Shown: positions 10,026-18,990 of the stretch, one piece after another | How the letters are laid out: each line of letters opens with the position of its first letter | Position numbering within the stretch: position 1 is the first letter of the stretch | DNA from: Pararhizobium qamdonense | GTDB lineage: Bacteria > Pseudomonadota > Alphaproteobacteria > Rhizobiales > Rhizobiaceae | Length of the DNA: 64,000 bases | Direction: 5' to 3' | Assembly: GCF_029277445.1 (NCBI RefSeq) | Contig: NZ_CP119566.1 | Location: 2,854,001 to 2,918,000, forward strand | The notes under the pieces: model-generated | Database searches by the model: none | Told to the model about the DNA's origin: nothing | Seen by the model: only the letters and a program-made list of their open reading frames with translations | Translations under genes and position numbers: made by a program

Positions 10026-10632
10026 GATAGTCTATTTCTTCCGTTCGAAACCAAGAGCCGACCCATAAAAGTTCCCAATGAGCCCCTGTCGAAAGCGCTG
10101 TTCACACCCGCATTTTCCAAACAGTAGCCAATGTTTCCGGCAAGAGTGCGGCCTGCCCCGGCTGCACCATCCACCTCACCCATGCCGCACACGTCAACCC
10201 GCTCCGAAAAGCTGCCTTGAAGCCTCGTAACATGATGGGAGATTTGAACTTTCTCGAAAACGCTGTGACTCATCTTTCCCCAAATGCCGCATGCTCAAAA
10301 CTTACCGGCATCTTTGTCAAGTCCATCGGTGCTCCCAGTTTGTGGCGGGAAATAGACACAATCGCCTGCCAGCCAGCTGCTGCGAAGTATAGAAACAATG
10401 TGTTGCTGAATCGTCACAAAACGTGATGCCTCATGACCAGAAATTTCCGCTGCCGGCATTGAAATAAATTGCCGCAGAACCATGACCAAGACGCGTTTTT
10501 TGCCGTCGATCTCGTTCATCTGCAAAATTCAGTGGTCATGAAATTGGAGACAATTTGCCCCTGCCCGGCCTGCACATACAAAAATGGCCCGATGCGAACA
10601 CCGGGCCATTGTTTTTACTGCGTCCTCAAATA
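10026..10632. other. Gene-free region between exoR and the FadL-type porin gene
   Basis: About 600 nt without a convincing gene. It must contain the exoR promoter (minus strand, near 10026-10300) and, at its right end, the terminator of the porin gene. Short open frames on both strands lack recognisable products. No tRNA-like fold or repeat family was recognised. A small regulatory RNA cannot be excluded. Confidence 0.6.
10579..10617 (-). terminator. Intrinsic terminator downstream of the FadL-type porin
   Basis: Inverted repeat AATGGCCCG (10583-10591) and CGGGCCATT (10602-10610), followed on the minus strand by TTTTT. It lies about 20-50 nt past the porin stop codon. Confidence 0.7.
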
Positions 10633-11859
10633 TCAGAACTTGACCTTCAGAGACGTCGAAATCGCGGTGACGATATCGGTGCCGAAATCGTATGCAACGT
10701 CTTCGCCGACGGAGCTGCCGCTCGTCAGCACACCGACAGCGCCGGCAAGCCGCAGCTCGACATTTTCAGTCGGCGAATAGGAAACGCCGGTGCCGAGCGT
10801 CCAGGTGTCGGACTGGTTGCCGTAGCCATGGCTGGTACCGCGGTCCCAGGTCAGGCTGGCCGCACCGCTCCACTGATCGTTGAACTTATGGCCAACGCCG
10901 CCGGACACTGTCCAGCCATCCCGATAAAGAAGAGTGAGGTTGGTCGGAAGGTTACGGGGATCCAGCGTGCTGTTCGGATTGATCTGGATGACCTGGAGCT
11001 GGCTCCAGTCCGTCCACTTGATCGATCCGAAGACGAGCCAACCGGGTGCGACGCCGGACTGAACCTTCAGTTCCAGAGAGTCCGGCATGGAGGCGAAGCT
11101 GGAGACGTCGTACTTCGTGCCCGGAACAAAACCGCCAACGCCGTTCGGAAGCAGAACCTTGGTCAGGTCGATCTTGCCGCCCAGATTGTCGAGATCCACG
11201 GCGCTGTTGTAGACAAGGCTGGCGCGGAACGCATATTCAGGGATTTCGTAGGCCGCGCCTGCGCGCCAGCCCCAGCCGCTGCCGTCCAGGTCGAGGCGGC
11301 CAACGCCGTCAAATCCCGGAGCGAGAACCGGCGTCACGAGACGTTCCTTGAAGCCACCGACTTCCTGATAGAAGCCACCGCCGATGATGCGTAACTGGCC
11401 CTGGCCGACATCCCACTTGTAGGAGCAGGTCGCAGCGTAGTTGTCGCTTTCGATCTTTGTTTCGATATTGTCGTTGGCGCCCATCCAGTTGGCGCCAGGC
11501 TTCGTGTGCGCACCCCAGGGCTGGGAATAATCAGCCATACAATCGACGCTGTCACCGAAGCCGGCCTTCACGCCGATGCGCGGCACCCAATAGCCTTCGG
11601 TATCCCTGACGCCATCGGTTCGGCCGCCGCCAATGCCGTTCGAACCAATACCGTCTGTCGGATCAACATCCACCACATTGTCGAGTTCGCGCTGCGGATT
11701 GACATAGGTTGCCGCAGCTTCCGCCGCATAGGTCGATGGATCGAACAAAAGGTCGATATTGTAGCCGCCGCGCTCAAGACCGCCGGCATGTGCTGCCGTG
11801 CTGGTCAACAGCACTGCAACCGCTGCCGTCATCGCCGCCTTGATTTTGAAGTCAATCAT
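10633..11859 (-). CDS. FadL/TodX-type outer-membrane transport protein
   Basis: A 408-residue outer-membrane beta-barrel of the OMPP1/FadL/TodX family, whose members carry hydrophobic molecules such as long-chain fatty acids across the outer membrane. A signal peptide is clear (MIDFKIKAAM...TAAHA, cleaved after about residue 25). Alternating hydrophobic strands, the LFDPSTYAAEAAATYVNPQREL segment and a C-terminal barrel strand ending in ISTSLKVKF fit the family. The start at 11859 is picked because the signal peptide begins there and GGGGGGAAA precedes it. The gene stands alone, with its own terminator and a long upstream region. The substrate is not determined by the sequence. Confidence 0.85.
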   Translation of the reverse strand: MIDFKIKAAMTAAVAVLLTSTAAHAGGLERGGYNIDLLFDPSTYAAEAAATYVNPQRELDNVVDVDPTDGIGSNGIGGGRTDGVRDTEGYWVPRIGVKAGFGDSVDCMADYSQPWGAHTKPGANWMGANDNIETKIESDNYAATCSYKWDVGQGQLRIIGGGFYQEVGGFKERLVTPVLAPGFDGVGRLDLDGSGWGWRAGAAYEIPEYAFRASLVYNSAVDLDNLGGKIDLTKVLLPNGVGGFVPGTKYDVSSFASMPDSLELKVQSGVAPGWLVFGSIKWTDWSQLQVIQINPNSTLDPRNLPTNLTLLYRDGWTVSGGVGHKFNDQWSGAASLTWDRGTSHGYGNQSDTWTLGTGVSYSPTENVELRLAGAVGVLTSGSSVGEDVAYDFGTDIVTAISTSLKVKF

Positions 11860-12312
11860 CCGTTTCCCCCCTGAATTCAGATCTTTGGCCGGCGCGGACG
11901 CCGACCTGTTGAAGGAACTATCGACTGCGAAGGGCGAAAGGCAAATCCCTAAATTTCGCAACCGGACACATCAGCGCACTAAAAATTTACGTAAGAAAAT
12001 CCAGCGTCGCGTCAAAATGAGAAAATTGGGTAAATAATTTCGCCATCGCGTCAATAAAATGCCTGAGGAGGAATAATCCTCCATAAATTTCGGCGTGTGT
12101 TACTTCGACACAACAATGCCATTTTTTGGACGATAGGCGCAGCTCGATTGGGATATTGAGCCAGCGGGGGCAGATCGACCCATTTCGAGCGTTTTCGGGA
12201 AGTCTCACGAGAATCACATAAAACGGAAAAAGGCGGTCGAAACCGCCTTTTTTGATCATTTCATCCCAAATTTATCCAGGCTGGGCATGGCCCGCCATGG
12301 CCCATCTCCGCC
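11860..12312. other. Intergenic region between the FadL-type porin and valS
   Basis: About 450 nt with no gene. It contains the valS terminator (12227-12253), a small hairpin GGAGGA-ATAA-TCCTCC near 12066-12081, and two direct copies of TCGCGTCAA at 12007-12015 and 12046-12054. The AT-rich part near 11990-12060 is the likely promoter area of the porin gene on the minus strand. Confidence 0.6.
12227..12253 (-). terminator. Intrinsic terminator of valS
   Basis: Perfect 11-bp stem AAAAAGGCGGT (12227-12237) and ACCGCCTTTTT (12242-12252) with a 4-nt loop. U-tracts exist on both strands, so it could work in both directions. It sits about 60 nt past the valS stop. Confidence 0.8.
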
Positions 12313-15153
12313 TCAACCGGCGTCGGCGACCCTTGCCAGCGCCACGGCGAGAGACGTCTTCTGGCTGTCGAGTTCCGCCAGGCGTTCCCGCTCCGCTTCG
12401 ACCACGTCGGGACGTGCATTGGCGACGAACTTCTCGTTCGACAGTTTGCCGAGGATGCGTTCGCGTTCCTGCTCAACCTTGCCGACGGCTTTTTCCAGCC
12501 GGGTCCTTTCAGCGCTCAAATCGATCAGGCTGCCGAGCGGCAGGCAGACCGTTGCTTCGCCGATGACGATCTGCGCACTGCCCTTGGGGGCCGAGGCTGC
12601 CAGATCGATCGCATCGACACGCGCCAGACGGCGGATGGCGGCCGCGTGGCGTTCCAGGCGTTCCTTGGTCGCAAGGCTTGATTCCACCACGACCAGCGGC
12701 GCAATGGCAGCCGGCGGAACGTTCATTTCCGAGCGGACCGAGCGGATGCCCGACACGAGATCGATCAGCCAGTTGATTTCACCGGCGGCAGCATCATCCG
12801 CATAGGATGCGGCAGGCCAGTCCGCGTGGCACAGAAGGCCATCGCGTACCGCGCCCTCGCCTGCTGTCTGCGCCCACAATTCCTCCGTCATGAACGGCAT
12901 GAACGGATGCAGGAGCTTATAGGTCTCGTCGAGAATATAGGCGACGCAAGCCCGCGATTCCGCCTTTCCGGCCTCATCCTCGCCGCCGAAGACAGGCTTC
13001 AGCAGTTCTAGGTACCAGTCGCAGACCTGGTTCCAGACGAAACGGTAGAGGCTGCCAGCGGCATCGTTGAAGCGGTAGTTCTCGATCGCCTCGGTGACGT
13101 CGCGGATCGTGCGCGAGAGTTCGGTGAGGATCCAGCGGTTGATCGTCAGCGAGCAGGTTTCGGGCACGAATTTCGGATCGTTGGCAACGCCGTTCATTCC
13201 TGCAAAGCGTGTCGCATTCCAGAGCTTCGTTCCGAAATTGCGATAGCCGGCAATGCGGGCGGGGTCGAGTTTCACGTCGCGGCCCTGCGCTGCCATGATC
13301 GCCAGCGTGAACCGCAGCGAATCGGCGCCATACTCGTCGATCAGGTCGAGCGGATCGATGACGTTGCCCTTCGACTTCGACATTTTCGCGCCGTTCTTGT
13401 CGCGAACCAGGGCGTGGATATAGACGGTATGGAAGGGTTCTACCGGATTTCCGGCATCATCCTTCATGAAATGCAAGCCCATCTGCATCATCCGGACGAC
13501 CCAGAACGGAATGATGTCGAAGCCGGTGACGAGCACGTTGGTCGGATAATATCTTTCCAGTTCCGGCGTCTTGTCCGGCCAGCCCAGCGTCGAGAATGGC
13601 CAGAGTGCGGACGAAAACCATGTGTCGAGCACATCTTCGTCGCGCGTCAGGATTTCGCCCGGCCTGAAATTCTCCAGCAGATCCTCGACATAGGCCTTCA
13701 TCGGCCCTTCATGCGAGAGGTAATGCTGAATGGCGGCGTGCAGCGCCTCTTCTTCGCTCTTTTCAACGAAGACCTGACCATCCGGGCCGTACCAGGCGGG
13801 GATCTGATGTCCCCACCAGAGCTGGCGGGAAATGCACCACGGCTCGATATTTTCCAGCCATTGGAAGTAGGTCTTTTCCCAGCTCTTCGGAACGAACTGC
13901 GTGCGGCCTTCCCGGACGGACGCGATCGCGGGCTTGGCCAGCGTCTTGTTATCCACCCACCATTGTTCGGTCAGGCGCGGCTCGATCGGCACGCCACCGC
14001 GATCACCGTGCGGGACGGTGTGCTGGTGCGGTTCGATCTTGTCGAGGAGGCCGCGTTCCTCGAACATCGTGACGATCGCCTTGCGCGCCGCAAAGCGCTC
14101 CACGCCGTCGAGCGCCGAGACCAGTGCCTCCAGCGCATCTGTTGCCGGAAGGCCTTCGAGGAACTCCTCGTTGCCGGCAAGCGTCAGATGGCCCTCGATG
14201 GTGAGGATATTGACCTGGCGCAGATGATGGCGCCGTCCGACCTCGAAGTCGTTGAAATCATGCGCCGGCGTCATCTTGACCGCGCCGGTTCCAGCTGCCG
14301 GATCCGGATATTCGTCGGCGACGATCGGAATGAGGCGGCCGACCAAAGGCAGCACGACATGTTTGCCAACGATCGCCTTGTAACGCTCGTCATCGGGATG
14401 AACGGCAATGCCAGTATCGCCCAGCATGGTTTCCGGACGGGTGGTCGCCACAACGAGATAATCGCGCGTTTCCCAATCCGTCGGCTTGCCGTCCTCGTCG
14501 AACGCAACCGGGTGCTGATAGGTGACGCCGTCTTCCAGCGGATAACGCAGATGCCAGAGGCTGCCCTTCACCTCGACCTGCTCGACCTCCATGTCGGAGA
14601 TCGCGGTCAACAGCTTCGGATCCCAGTTGACCAGGCGCTTGTCCTTGTAGATCAGGCCATCCTTGTAGAGCGAAACGAAGACTTCGAGGACGGCCTTCGA
14701 GAGCCCCTCGTCCATGGTGAAGCGTTCGCGCGACCAGTCGCAGGACGCGCCGAGACGCTTCAGCTGGTTGAAGATCAGGCCGCCGGATTCGGCCTTCCAC
14801 TCCCAGACCTTATCGATGAACGCCTCGCGGCCCATCTCGCGGCGATGCAGCTGCTGTTCCATCAGCTTGCGCTCGACGACCATCTGCGTGGCAATGCCGG
14901 CATGGTCCATGCCGGGCTGCCAGAGCACGTCCTTGCCGCGCATGCGCTCGAAGCGGACCATGATGTCCTGCAGCGTATTGTTCAGCGCATGGCCCATATG
15001 CAGCGAGCCCGTCACATTCGGCGGCGGGATGACGACGCAGAAGCTTTCCGCACCCGGTTTTGCCCCAGCACCTGCACGGAAGGCGTCCTCGTCATCCCAA
15101 ATCTTGGCGATGCGCGGTTCGACAGCGGCGGAATCATAGGTTTTTTCGAGCAT
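12313..15153 (-). CDS. valS: Valyl-tRNA synthetase
   Basis: Class I aminoacyl-tRNA synthetase of 946 residues that charges tRNA-Val and edits misacylated threonine. The HIGH motif reads HMGH at residues 52-55 (PPPNVTGSLHMGHALNN), and KMSKS is at about 590-594 (GAKMSKSKGNV). The connective-peptide editing domain, the anticodon-binding domain and a C-terminal coiled coil (RTRLEKAVGKVEQERERILG region) follow in normal order. The start MLEKTYDS is the family N-terminus. It lies downstream of popZ, and each gene has its own terminator, so they need not be co-transcribed to the end. Confidence 0.98.
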   Translation of the reverse strand: MLEKTYDSAAVEPRIAKIWDDEDAFRAGAGAKPGAESFCVVIPPPNVTGSLHMGHALNNTLQDIMVRFERMRGKDVLWQPGMDHAGIATQMVVERKLMEQQLHRREMGREAFIDKVWEWKAESGGLIFNQLKRLGASCDWSRERFTMDEGLSKAVLEVFVSLYKDGLIYKDKRLVNWDPKLLTAISDMEVEQVEVKGSLWHLRYPLEDGVTYQHPVAFDEDGKPTDWETRDYLVVATTRPETMLGDTGIAVHPDDERYKAIVGKHVVLPLVGRLIPIVADEYPDPAAGTGAVKMTPAHDFNDFEVGRRHHLRQVNILTIEGHLTLAGNEEFLEGLPATDALEALVSALDGVERFAARKAIVTMFEERGLLDKIEPHQHTVPHGDRGGVPIEPRLTEQWWVDNKTLAKPAIASVREGRTQFVPKSWEKTYFQWLENIEPWCISRQLWWGHQIPAWYGPDGQVFVEKSEEEALHAAIQHYLSHEGPMKAYVEDLLENFRPGEILTRDEDVLDTWFSSALWPFSTLGWPDKTPELERYYPTNVLVTGFDIIPFWVVRMMQMGLHFMKDDAGNPVEPFHTVYIHALVRDKNGAKMSKSKGNVIDPLDLIDEYGADSLRFTLAIMAAQGRDVKLDPARIAGYRNFGTKLWNATRFAGMNGVANDPKFVPETCSLTINRWILTELSRTIRDVTEAIENYRFNDAAGSLYRFVWNQVCDWYLELLKPVFGGEDEAGKAESRACVAYILDETYKLLHPFMPFMTEELWAQTAGEGAVRDGLLCHADWPAASYADDAAAGEINWLIDLVSGIRSVRSEMNVPPAAIAPLVVVESSLATKERLERHAAAIRRLARVDAIDLAASAPKGSAQIVIGEATVCLPLGSLIDLSAERTRLEKAVGKVEQERERILGKLSNEKFVANARPDVVEAERERLAELDSQKTSLAVALARVADAG

Positions 15154-15225
15154 TTTGAAGCCAAACTTGCTGATTGATATCGGTGGTTTGTAAATCGGAA
15201 CGGGGCATTGCTGTCAACAATAACA

Positions 15226-15260
15226 GCAAAAAAGCCGCCAGTGTGATCGCTGGCGGCTTT
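15226..15260 (-). terminator. Intrinsic terminator of popZ
   Basis: Perfect 11-bp stem AAAGCCGCCAG (15231-15241) and CTGGCGGCTTT (15250-15260), followed on the minus strand by a run of six T (A's at 15228-15233). It lies 21-55 nt after the popZ stop. Confidence 0.8.
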
Positions 15261-15280
15261 GGAAGAGAGAAATGCGGGGG

Positions 15281-16222
15281 CTAGCGCCGTGGACCGCGCG
15301 CAACGCGCTCGATTTCCTCACGCACGAGCCGTTCGACGAGTGTTGGCAGATTGTCGTCGAGCCATTCGTGCAGCATCGGGCGCAGCATGTCTTCGGCGAT
15401 CTCATCGAACGAGCGGCGCGAACTGCTGTCCACAGCCAGGGCCAGATCGCCAAAGGAGCGCGCGACCTGTTCGCTGACGGCTGGCGACACCAAAGCTGCC
15501 ACATCCTTTTCACTGATGATGGACAGAGGCTGGCGTTGCACTGTGGCTTCCTCAATCGGAGCTACAGACGGTTCGACAGTCTCAGTGCGCAGTTCCGGAG
15601 CGGCAACAGGTTGCGCCACGGAAGCTGCCGGCGCCGGTGCGGCTTCCTGCGTGCTTTCGACATGCAGAGGCGAAGACGTCGGCGCCATCCGCGCGGTGAC
15701 CATCGGGTTGTCGGATTTCGCCCGGGATGCGGCAGCCTGGTTTTCCGCATCGCGCAATGGTGCCGAATGCCGCTCCGAGGCAGCGCGGACGCGGGCTGCG
15801 ACATCGGCAAGCGACATAGGCGGCGGCGACACGGGCTGCGAGGTCATGGACGGCGGGGTGATGGACGGCGGGGTGATGGACGGCGGGGTCAAAGCCGGCT
15901 TGGCGTCCTCGACGCTGCGCGACTGCGCTTCCGGCAATTGCGGCTCCAGCATCTGGGCCTCCCGCAAAGCAGGATCCATGGGCGCAAAATTCTTCTGCTC
16001 CCCGGCTTCAAATTCCTGTGCGAGAACCTCGTCGTCGATCGTCAGATGAATATCTTCGCCGGAATCATCATCGTCATAGCCGCGATAGGCATTGTTCGAA
16101 GCCGGGCCGAGATCGTTGGCGGGGAAGCCGGGAATGCCGGGTTCGTTGCTTTCGATGATCTTGCGGATGGACGCCAGGATTTCGTCCATCGAAGGTTCAC
16201 GCGCTACATTGGGCTGTGCCAT
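15281..16222 (-). CDS. popZ: PopZ polar organizing protein (DUF2497)
   Basis: A 313-residue protein with the three-part PopZ layout. First comes a short N-terminal helix, EPSMDEILASIRKIIES, that recruits clients. A long disordered region rich in Pro, Ala and acidic residues follows (about 30-230). Last is a helical C-terminus ending in MLRPMLHEWLDDNLPTLVER, used for oligomerisation. In Caulobacter and Agrobacterium, PopZ forms a polar matrix that anchors the chromosome origin through ParB; in Agrobacterium it marks the growing pole. Two adjacent ATGs exist; the second (16222) has better spacing from GGGGATA. The disordered region contains a 15-bp tandem repeat. tolC lies upstream on the same strand. 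Confidence 0.9.
   Translation of the reverse strand: MAQPNVAREPSMDEILASIRKIIESNEPGIPGFPANDLGPASNNAYRGYDDDDSGEDIHLTIDDEVLAQEFEAGEQKNFAPMDPALREAQMLEPQLPEAQSRSVEDAKPALTPPSITPPSITPPSMTSQPVSPPPMSLADVAARVRAASERHSAPLRDAENQAAASRAKSDNPMVTARMAPTSSPLHVESTQEAAPAPAASVAQPVAAPELRTETVEPSVAPIEEATVQRQPLSIISEKDVAALVSPAVSEQVARSFGDLALAVDSSSRRSFDEIAEDMLRPMLHEWLDDNLPTLVERLVREEIERVARGPRR
15846..15890. repeat. Three tandem 15-bp repeats in popZ
   Basis: Three consecutive copies of ATGGACGGCGGGGTG (15846-15860, 15861-15875, 15876-15890, the last with one change). On the coding strand they give repeated TPPSI/TPPSM pentapeptides in the disordered linker, so copy-number change would alter linker length without a frameshift. 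Confidence 0.9.
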
Positions 16223-16438
16223 CATTATCCCCGTTTCTGCGTCGCGCCGGATCGATACATGGCCGCGCCGTCATTGCGGCGGACTGTATGCGAGTTCGGC
16301 GCCGAACAAAACGCTGCGAATCATATAGCTGGAATCTTGCACAGATTTGTTGGCGGCGTCACCCGCCTCATGTCCACGGCAAAGCGACGCGCGCGCACTT
16401 GCCGGGAGCGATCGACAGAAATGTGACAGGGATGACGT

Positions 16439-17824
16439 TCAGCGGCCATCGACGGTTCGAAGGCCGAACCACTTGTCCTTGACGGCCTCGTAATGTTCCT
16501 CGGCGCGGTACTCCGCCACTTGCAGGCCCTGGCTCTGGATGGTCAGGCGCCCCATGGATGCCAGCAGCGAATAGCTGGCAACGACGGCATTGCGCTGCGA
16601 CGTCACCAGGCTTTCTTCGGCAACCAGTACGCTTTGCTGCGCATCGAGCACATCGAGCGTGGTGCGCTGGCCAACCTTGCGCTCCTCGATCACGCCCGCC
16701 AAGGCCTGGTTTGCGGCGCTGACCTGGGCCTTGTTGGCTGATGTCGTCGCACGCGCTGCCTCAAACTGGGCATGGGCCGTGATGATCGTCTGCTGCACCT
16801 CGGCGCGGGCCGAATCGACCAGGATGCGCTGCTGGCCCATTCTTTCCTTCGCCTGGCGGATCTGCCCGTATTCGGCACCCCCCTGATAGAGCGGCACTTC
16901 AAGCCGGGCGGTAATGGACGCGTTGGAACTATCGCCGCTATTGGTGCGATCGGTCGTGTTGCGCGATACCGAACCCTGCACCACCACGCCAGGCAGCATG
17001 GTGCCTTCGGCGGATTTCACCCGGTATCCGGCGGCATCGACATTATATTCAGCGGCGGCAATCGTCGGATGATCGCGCAACCCTGCAGCGACAGCCTGAT
17101 CCAGGCTTTTCGGCAGTGCCTTCGATGCCGGCACCGGCTGCTTGATGCCCTTCGGGGCATCGCCGACGATCTGGACATAGACGGCTTCGCTCTGTTTCAA
17201 CTGCGCGACGGCATTGACGAGAATGGCCTTCGCGCCTGCCAGCTCCGCCTCTGCCTGGCTGACATCGGTGCGGGTGCCCTCGCCCACATCCAGCCGCGAC
17301 TTGGCGGCACTCAGCTGTTCCCTGAGAAAGGCCAGGTTCTGCTTGCGGATCGCCACGATCCGTTGATCGCGGGCAATGTTGGCATAGGACTGGGCGGCGG
17401 CGAGAAGGATGGAAATCTCGTTCGCCTTCAATGTTTCGCGGCTTGAAAAGACATTGGCCTCGGCAGCCCGCACATTGTTTAGCGTCTGGAAGCCATCAAA
17501 GATCTGCTGGGTGATGGTGATGCTGGCAGATCCATTGGTATAGTCCTGGCTGACAAGCGGCGTTCCCGGTCCAAATCCCTCGTCCCCCAGCCGTGTCGCC
17601 GATCCGGTGATGGCGGCGGAGATCTGCGGCCTGTAGCCGGCCTTGGCAATCGGCACGCCCTCATCGGTGGCGCGAAGCCCGGCACGCACGGCGTTCAAAT
17701 CCGGATTGTTCTGATAGGCCTTTGCCATTGCGGCTGAAATGGTTTCCGCAAGAACGGTCTGTGGGCAAAGCCACACGGCGGAGGAAAGGGCGGCCGCCAA
17801 AGCCGTTTTACGAAAAATCGACAC
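16439..17824 (-). CDS. tolC: TolC-family outer-membrane efflux / type I secretion protein
   Basis: Outer-membrane channel of the TolC family, 461 residues. It forms the exit duct for type I secretion and RND or ABC efflux pumps. A signal peptide (SIFRKTALAAALSSAVW...VLA) is followed by two homologous halves rich in heptad-like alpha-helical stretches such as EANVFSSRETLKANEISIL and TSANKAQVSAANQALAGVIEE. The start is assigned to the GTG at 17824, because GGAGTGAT lies at good distance upstream; the GTG at 17833 overlaps that site. It is preceded by pcm and followed by popZ on the same strand. Partner pumps are not in the window. Confidence 0.9.
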   Translation of the reverse strand: MSIFRKTALAAALSSAVWLCPQTVLAETISAAMAKAYQNNPDLNAVRAGLRATDEGVPIAKAGYRPQISAAITGSATRLGDEGFGPGTPLVSQDYTNGSASITITQQIFDGFQTLNNVRAAEANVFSSRETLKANEISILLAAAQSYANIARDQRIVAIRKQNLAFLREQLSAAKSRLDVGEGTRTDVSQAEAELAGAKAILVNAVAQLKQSEAVYVQIVGDAPKGIKQPVPASKALPKSLDQAVAAGLRDHPTIAAAEYNVDAAGYRVKSAEGTMLPGVVVQGSVSRNTTDRTNSGDSSNASITARLEVPLYQGGAEYGQIRQAKERMGQQRILVDSARAEVQQTIITAHAQFEAARATTSANKAQVSAANQALAGVIEERKVGQRTTLDVLDAQQSVLVAEESLVTSQRNAVVASYSLLASMGRLTIQSQGLQVAEYRAEEHYEAVKDKWFGLRTVDGR

Positions 17825-17997
17825 GCATATCACTCCAAAAACAAAGGCCGGCAGGGCACATCCTCATTGCGAAACGCGGCGCCCCGGCGATGCCGGACCT
17901 GTTCGTCGCGTGTTGTCCGGTCCCGATATCGAGGAAAAATGGTCAAAATGTCGCCAAGCGCAATCTTTATATTATTTTTAACTAATATTTAATCAAT

Positions 17998-18026
17998 GGA
18001 TTGGCAAATCATCGTTTTGCCAATCC
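17998..18026 (-). terminator. Hairpin between pcm and tolC, possible terminator
   Basis: Perfect 11-bp inverted repeat GGATTGGCAAA (17998-18008) and TTTGCCAATCC (18016-18026), 33 nt past the pcm stop. The following minus-strand sequence is AT-rich but lacks a clean U-tract, so this may be a weak terminator or a processing hairpin. Confidence 0.45.
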
Positions 18027-18059
18027 CCTATCCACAAAAGATGTATCGGTGCTCAACCG

Positions 18060-18725
18060 TTAAAAGACGAATTCGCGTGCCAGACGGAAGCCCGGCAACG
18101 GCTTGACGGCGGTGTTGAACGCCAGGCGCTCGGATGTCCGGCCATTTTCGCGCAGGAAAAGTTGCGCTCTCGAGGCATTGCCAAAGCCAACCACGGCAAC
18201 CAGGCGGCCACCGTCGCTCAACTGCGAGAGCAAACCATCCGGTACGGTCTCCACAGAGCCATGAACGAAGATCACGTCATAGGGCGCACCCGCCGCATGA
18301 CCCTTTTCGAGATCGCCGGTCACCACCTTGACATTCGCATGCCCAAGCCGGCCAAGAGTGGCCGTCGCCTCCGACGCCAGGGTTTCGTCGCTCTCAAGGG
18401 CCACGACGGACGCCGCCAGTTCCGACAGGATCGCCGAAGCGTAACCGGTGCCGCAGCCGATTTCGAGAACCGTGTCGTCCTTGGAAATTTCGGCCAGCTG
18501 AAGAAGCTTGGCCAGCGGCGATGGCTCCATCAGGTAGCGCCGGCCACCGGCACCATTGGCAGCCAGCTCGATATCGCTGTCGATATAGGCGAGAGGCTTC
18601 AATGCGGCAGGAACGAATTCTTCTCTGGGGACCGACAGGAATGCCGCGAGAACGGGGTGCGACGTCACGTCCGTCGTGCGGATCTGGTTGTCGACCATCT
18701 TGATGCGTGCTGCTTCGAAATTCAT
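18060..18725 (-). CDS. pcm: Protein-L-isoaspartate O-methyltransferase family protein
   Basis: SAM-dependent methyltransferase of 221 residues in the PCMT family, which repairs isoaspartyl residues in aged proteins. The SAM-binding motif I is VLEIGCGTGYASAIL (about residues 86-100). The upstream family signature RTTDVTSHPVLAAFLSVPREEFVP and the later VTGDLEKGHAAGAPYDVIFV segment also fit. The start MNFEAARIKMVDNQIR at 18725 is the family N-terminus, and an AGG-containing leader precedes it. It lies upstream of tolC on the same strand. Many alphaproteobacterial members of this branch diverge from the E. coli enzyme, so the exact substrate is less certain than the fold. Confidence 0.85.
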   Translation of the reverse strand: MNFEAARIKMVDNQIRTTDVTSHPVLAAFLSVPREEFVPAALKPLAYIDSDIELAANGAGGRRYLMEPSPLAKLLQLAEISKDDTVLEIGCGTGYASAILSELAASVVALESDETLASEATATLGRLGHANVKVVTGDLEKGHAAGAPYDVIFVHGSVETVPDGLLSQLSDGGRLVAVVGFGNASRAQLFLRENGRTSERLAFNTAVKPLPGFRLAREFVF

Positions 18726-18990
18726 CTTGCCTGACCTCGTAATCCGGATCGTCTTCCGGCGTGTGCGCGCTTTTGGCTTACGCAGATAAAACAACCGGTG
18801 GCGCTTGAGCCGACCGGGCATGGCCACGCTCATAAATCCGCGCATCCGCCGTTTCAAGCTATGGAATGCAGTTCTTGCAAAAAAGCAAGCTTCGCAAAAG
18901 CCGGTCAACATATTCTGCTCTTCTAATGGGCAGCAAGTTTGGGCAGATTCGCTGTATCGGCGCGAATCACCGGAAGAGGAGATTTACAAA

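Noticed and set aside
10019..10273. An 84-codon frame just upstream of exoR on the same strand, overlapping its start
   Set aside because: It has a weak GGGGAAAG site, but the product resembles nothing and has irregular composition; it could be leader sequence. Conservation in relatives would be needed to call it.
13414..15177. A 587-codon open frame on the plus strand, antisense to valS
   Set aside because: valS is certain from HIGH and KMSKS motifs; the opposite frame has no recognisable domain and no ribosome-binding site of note.
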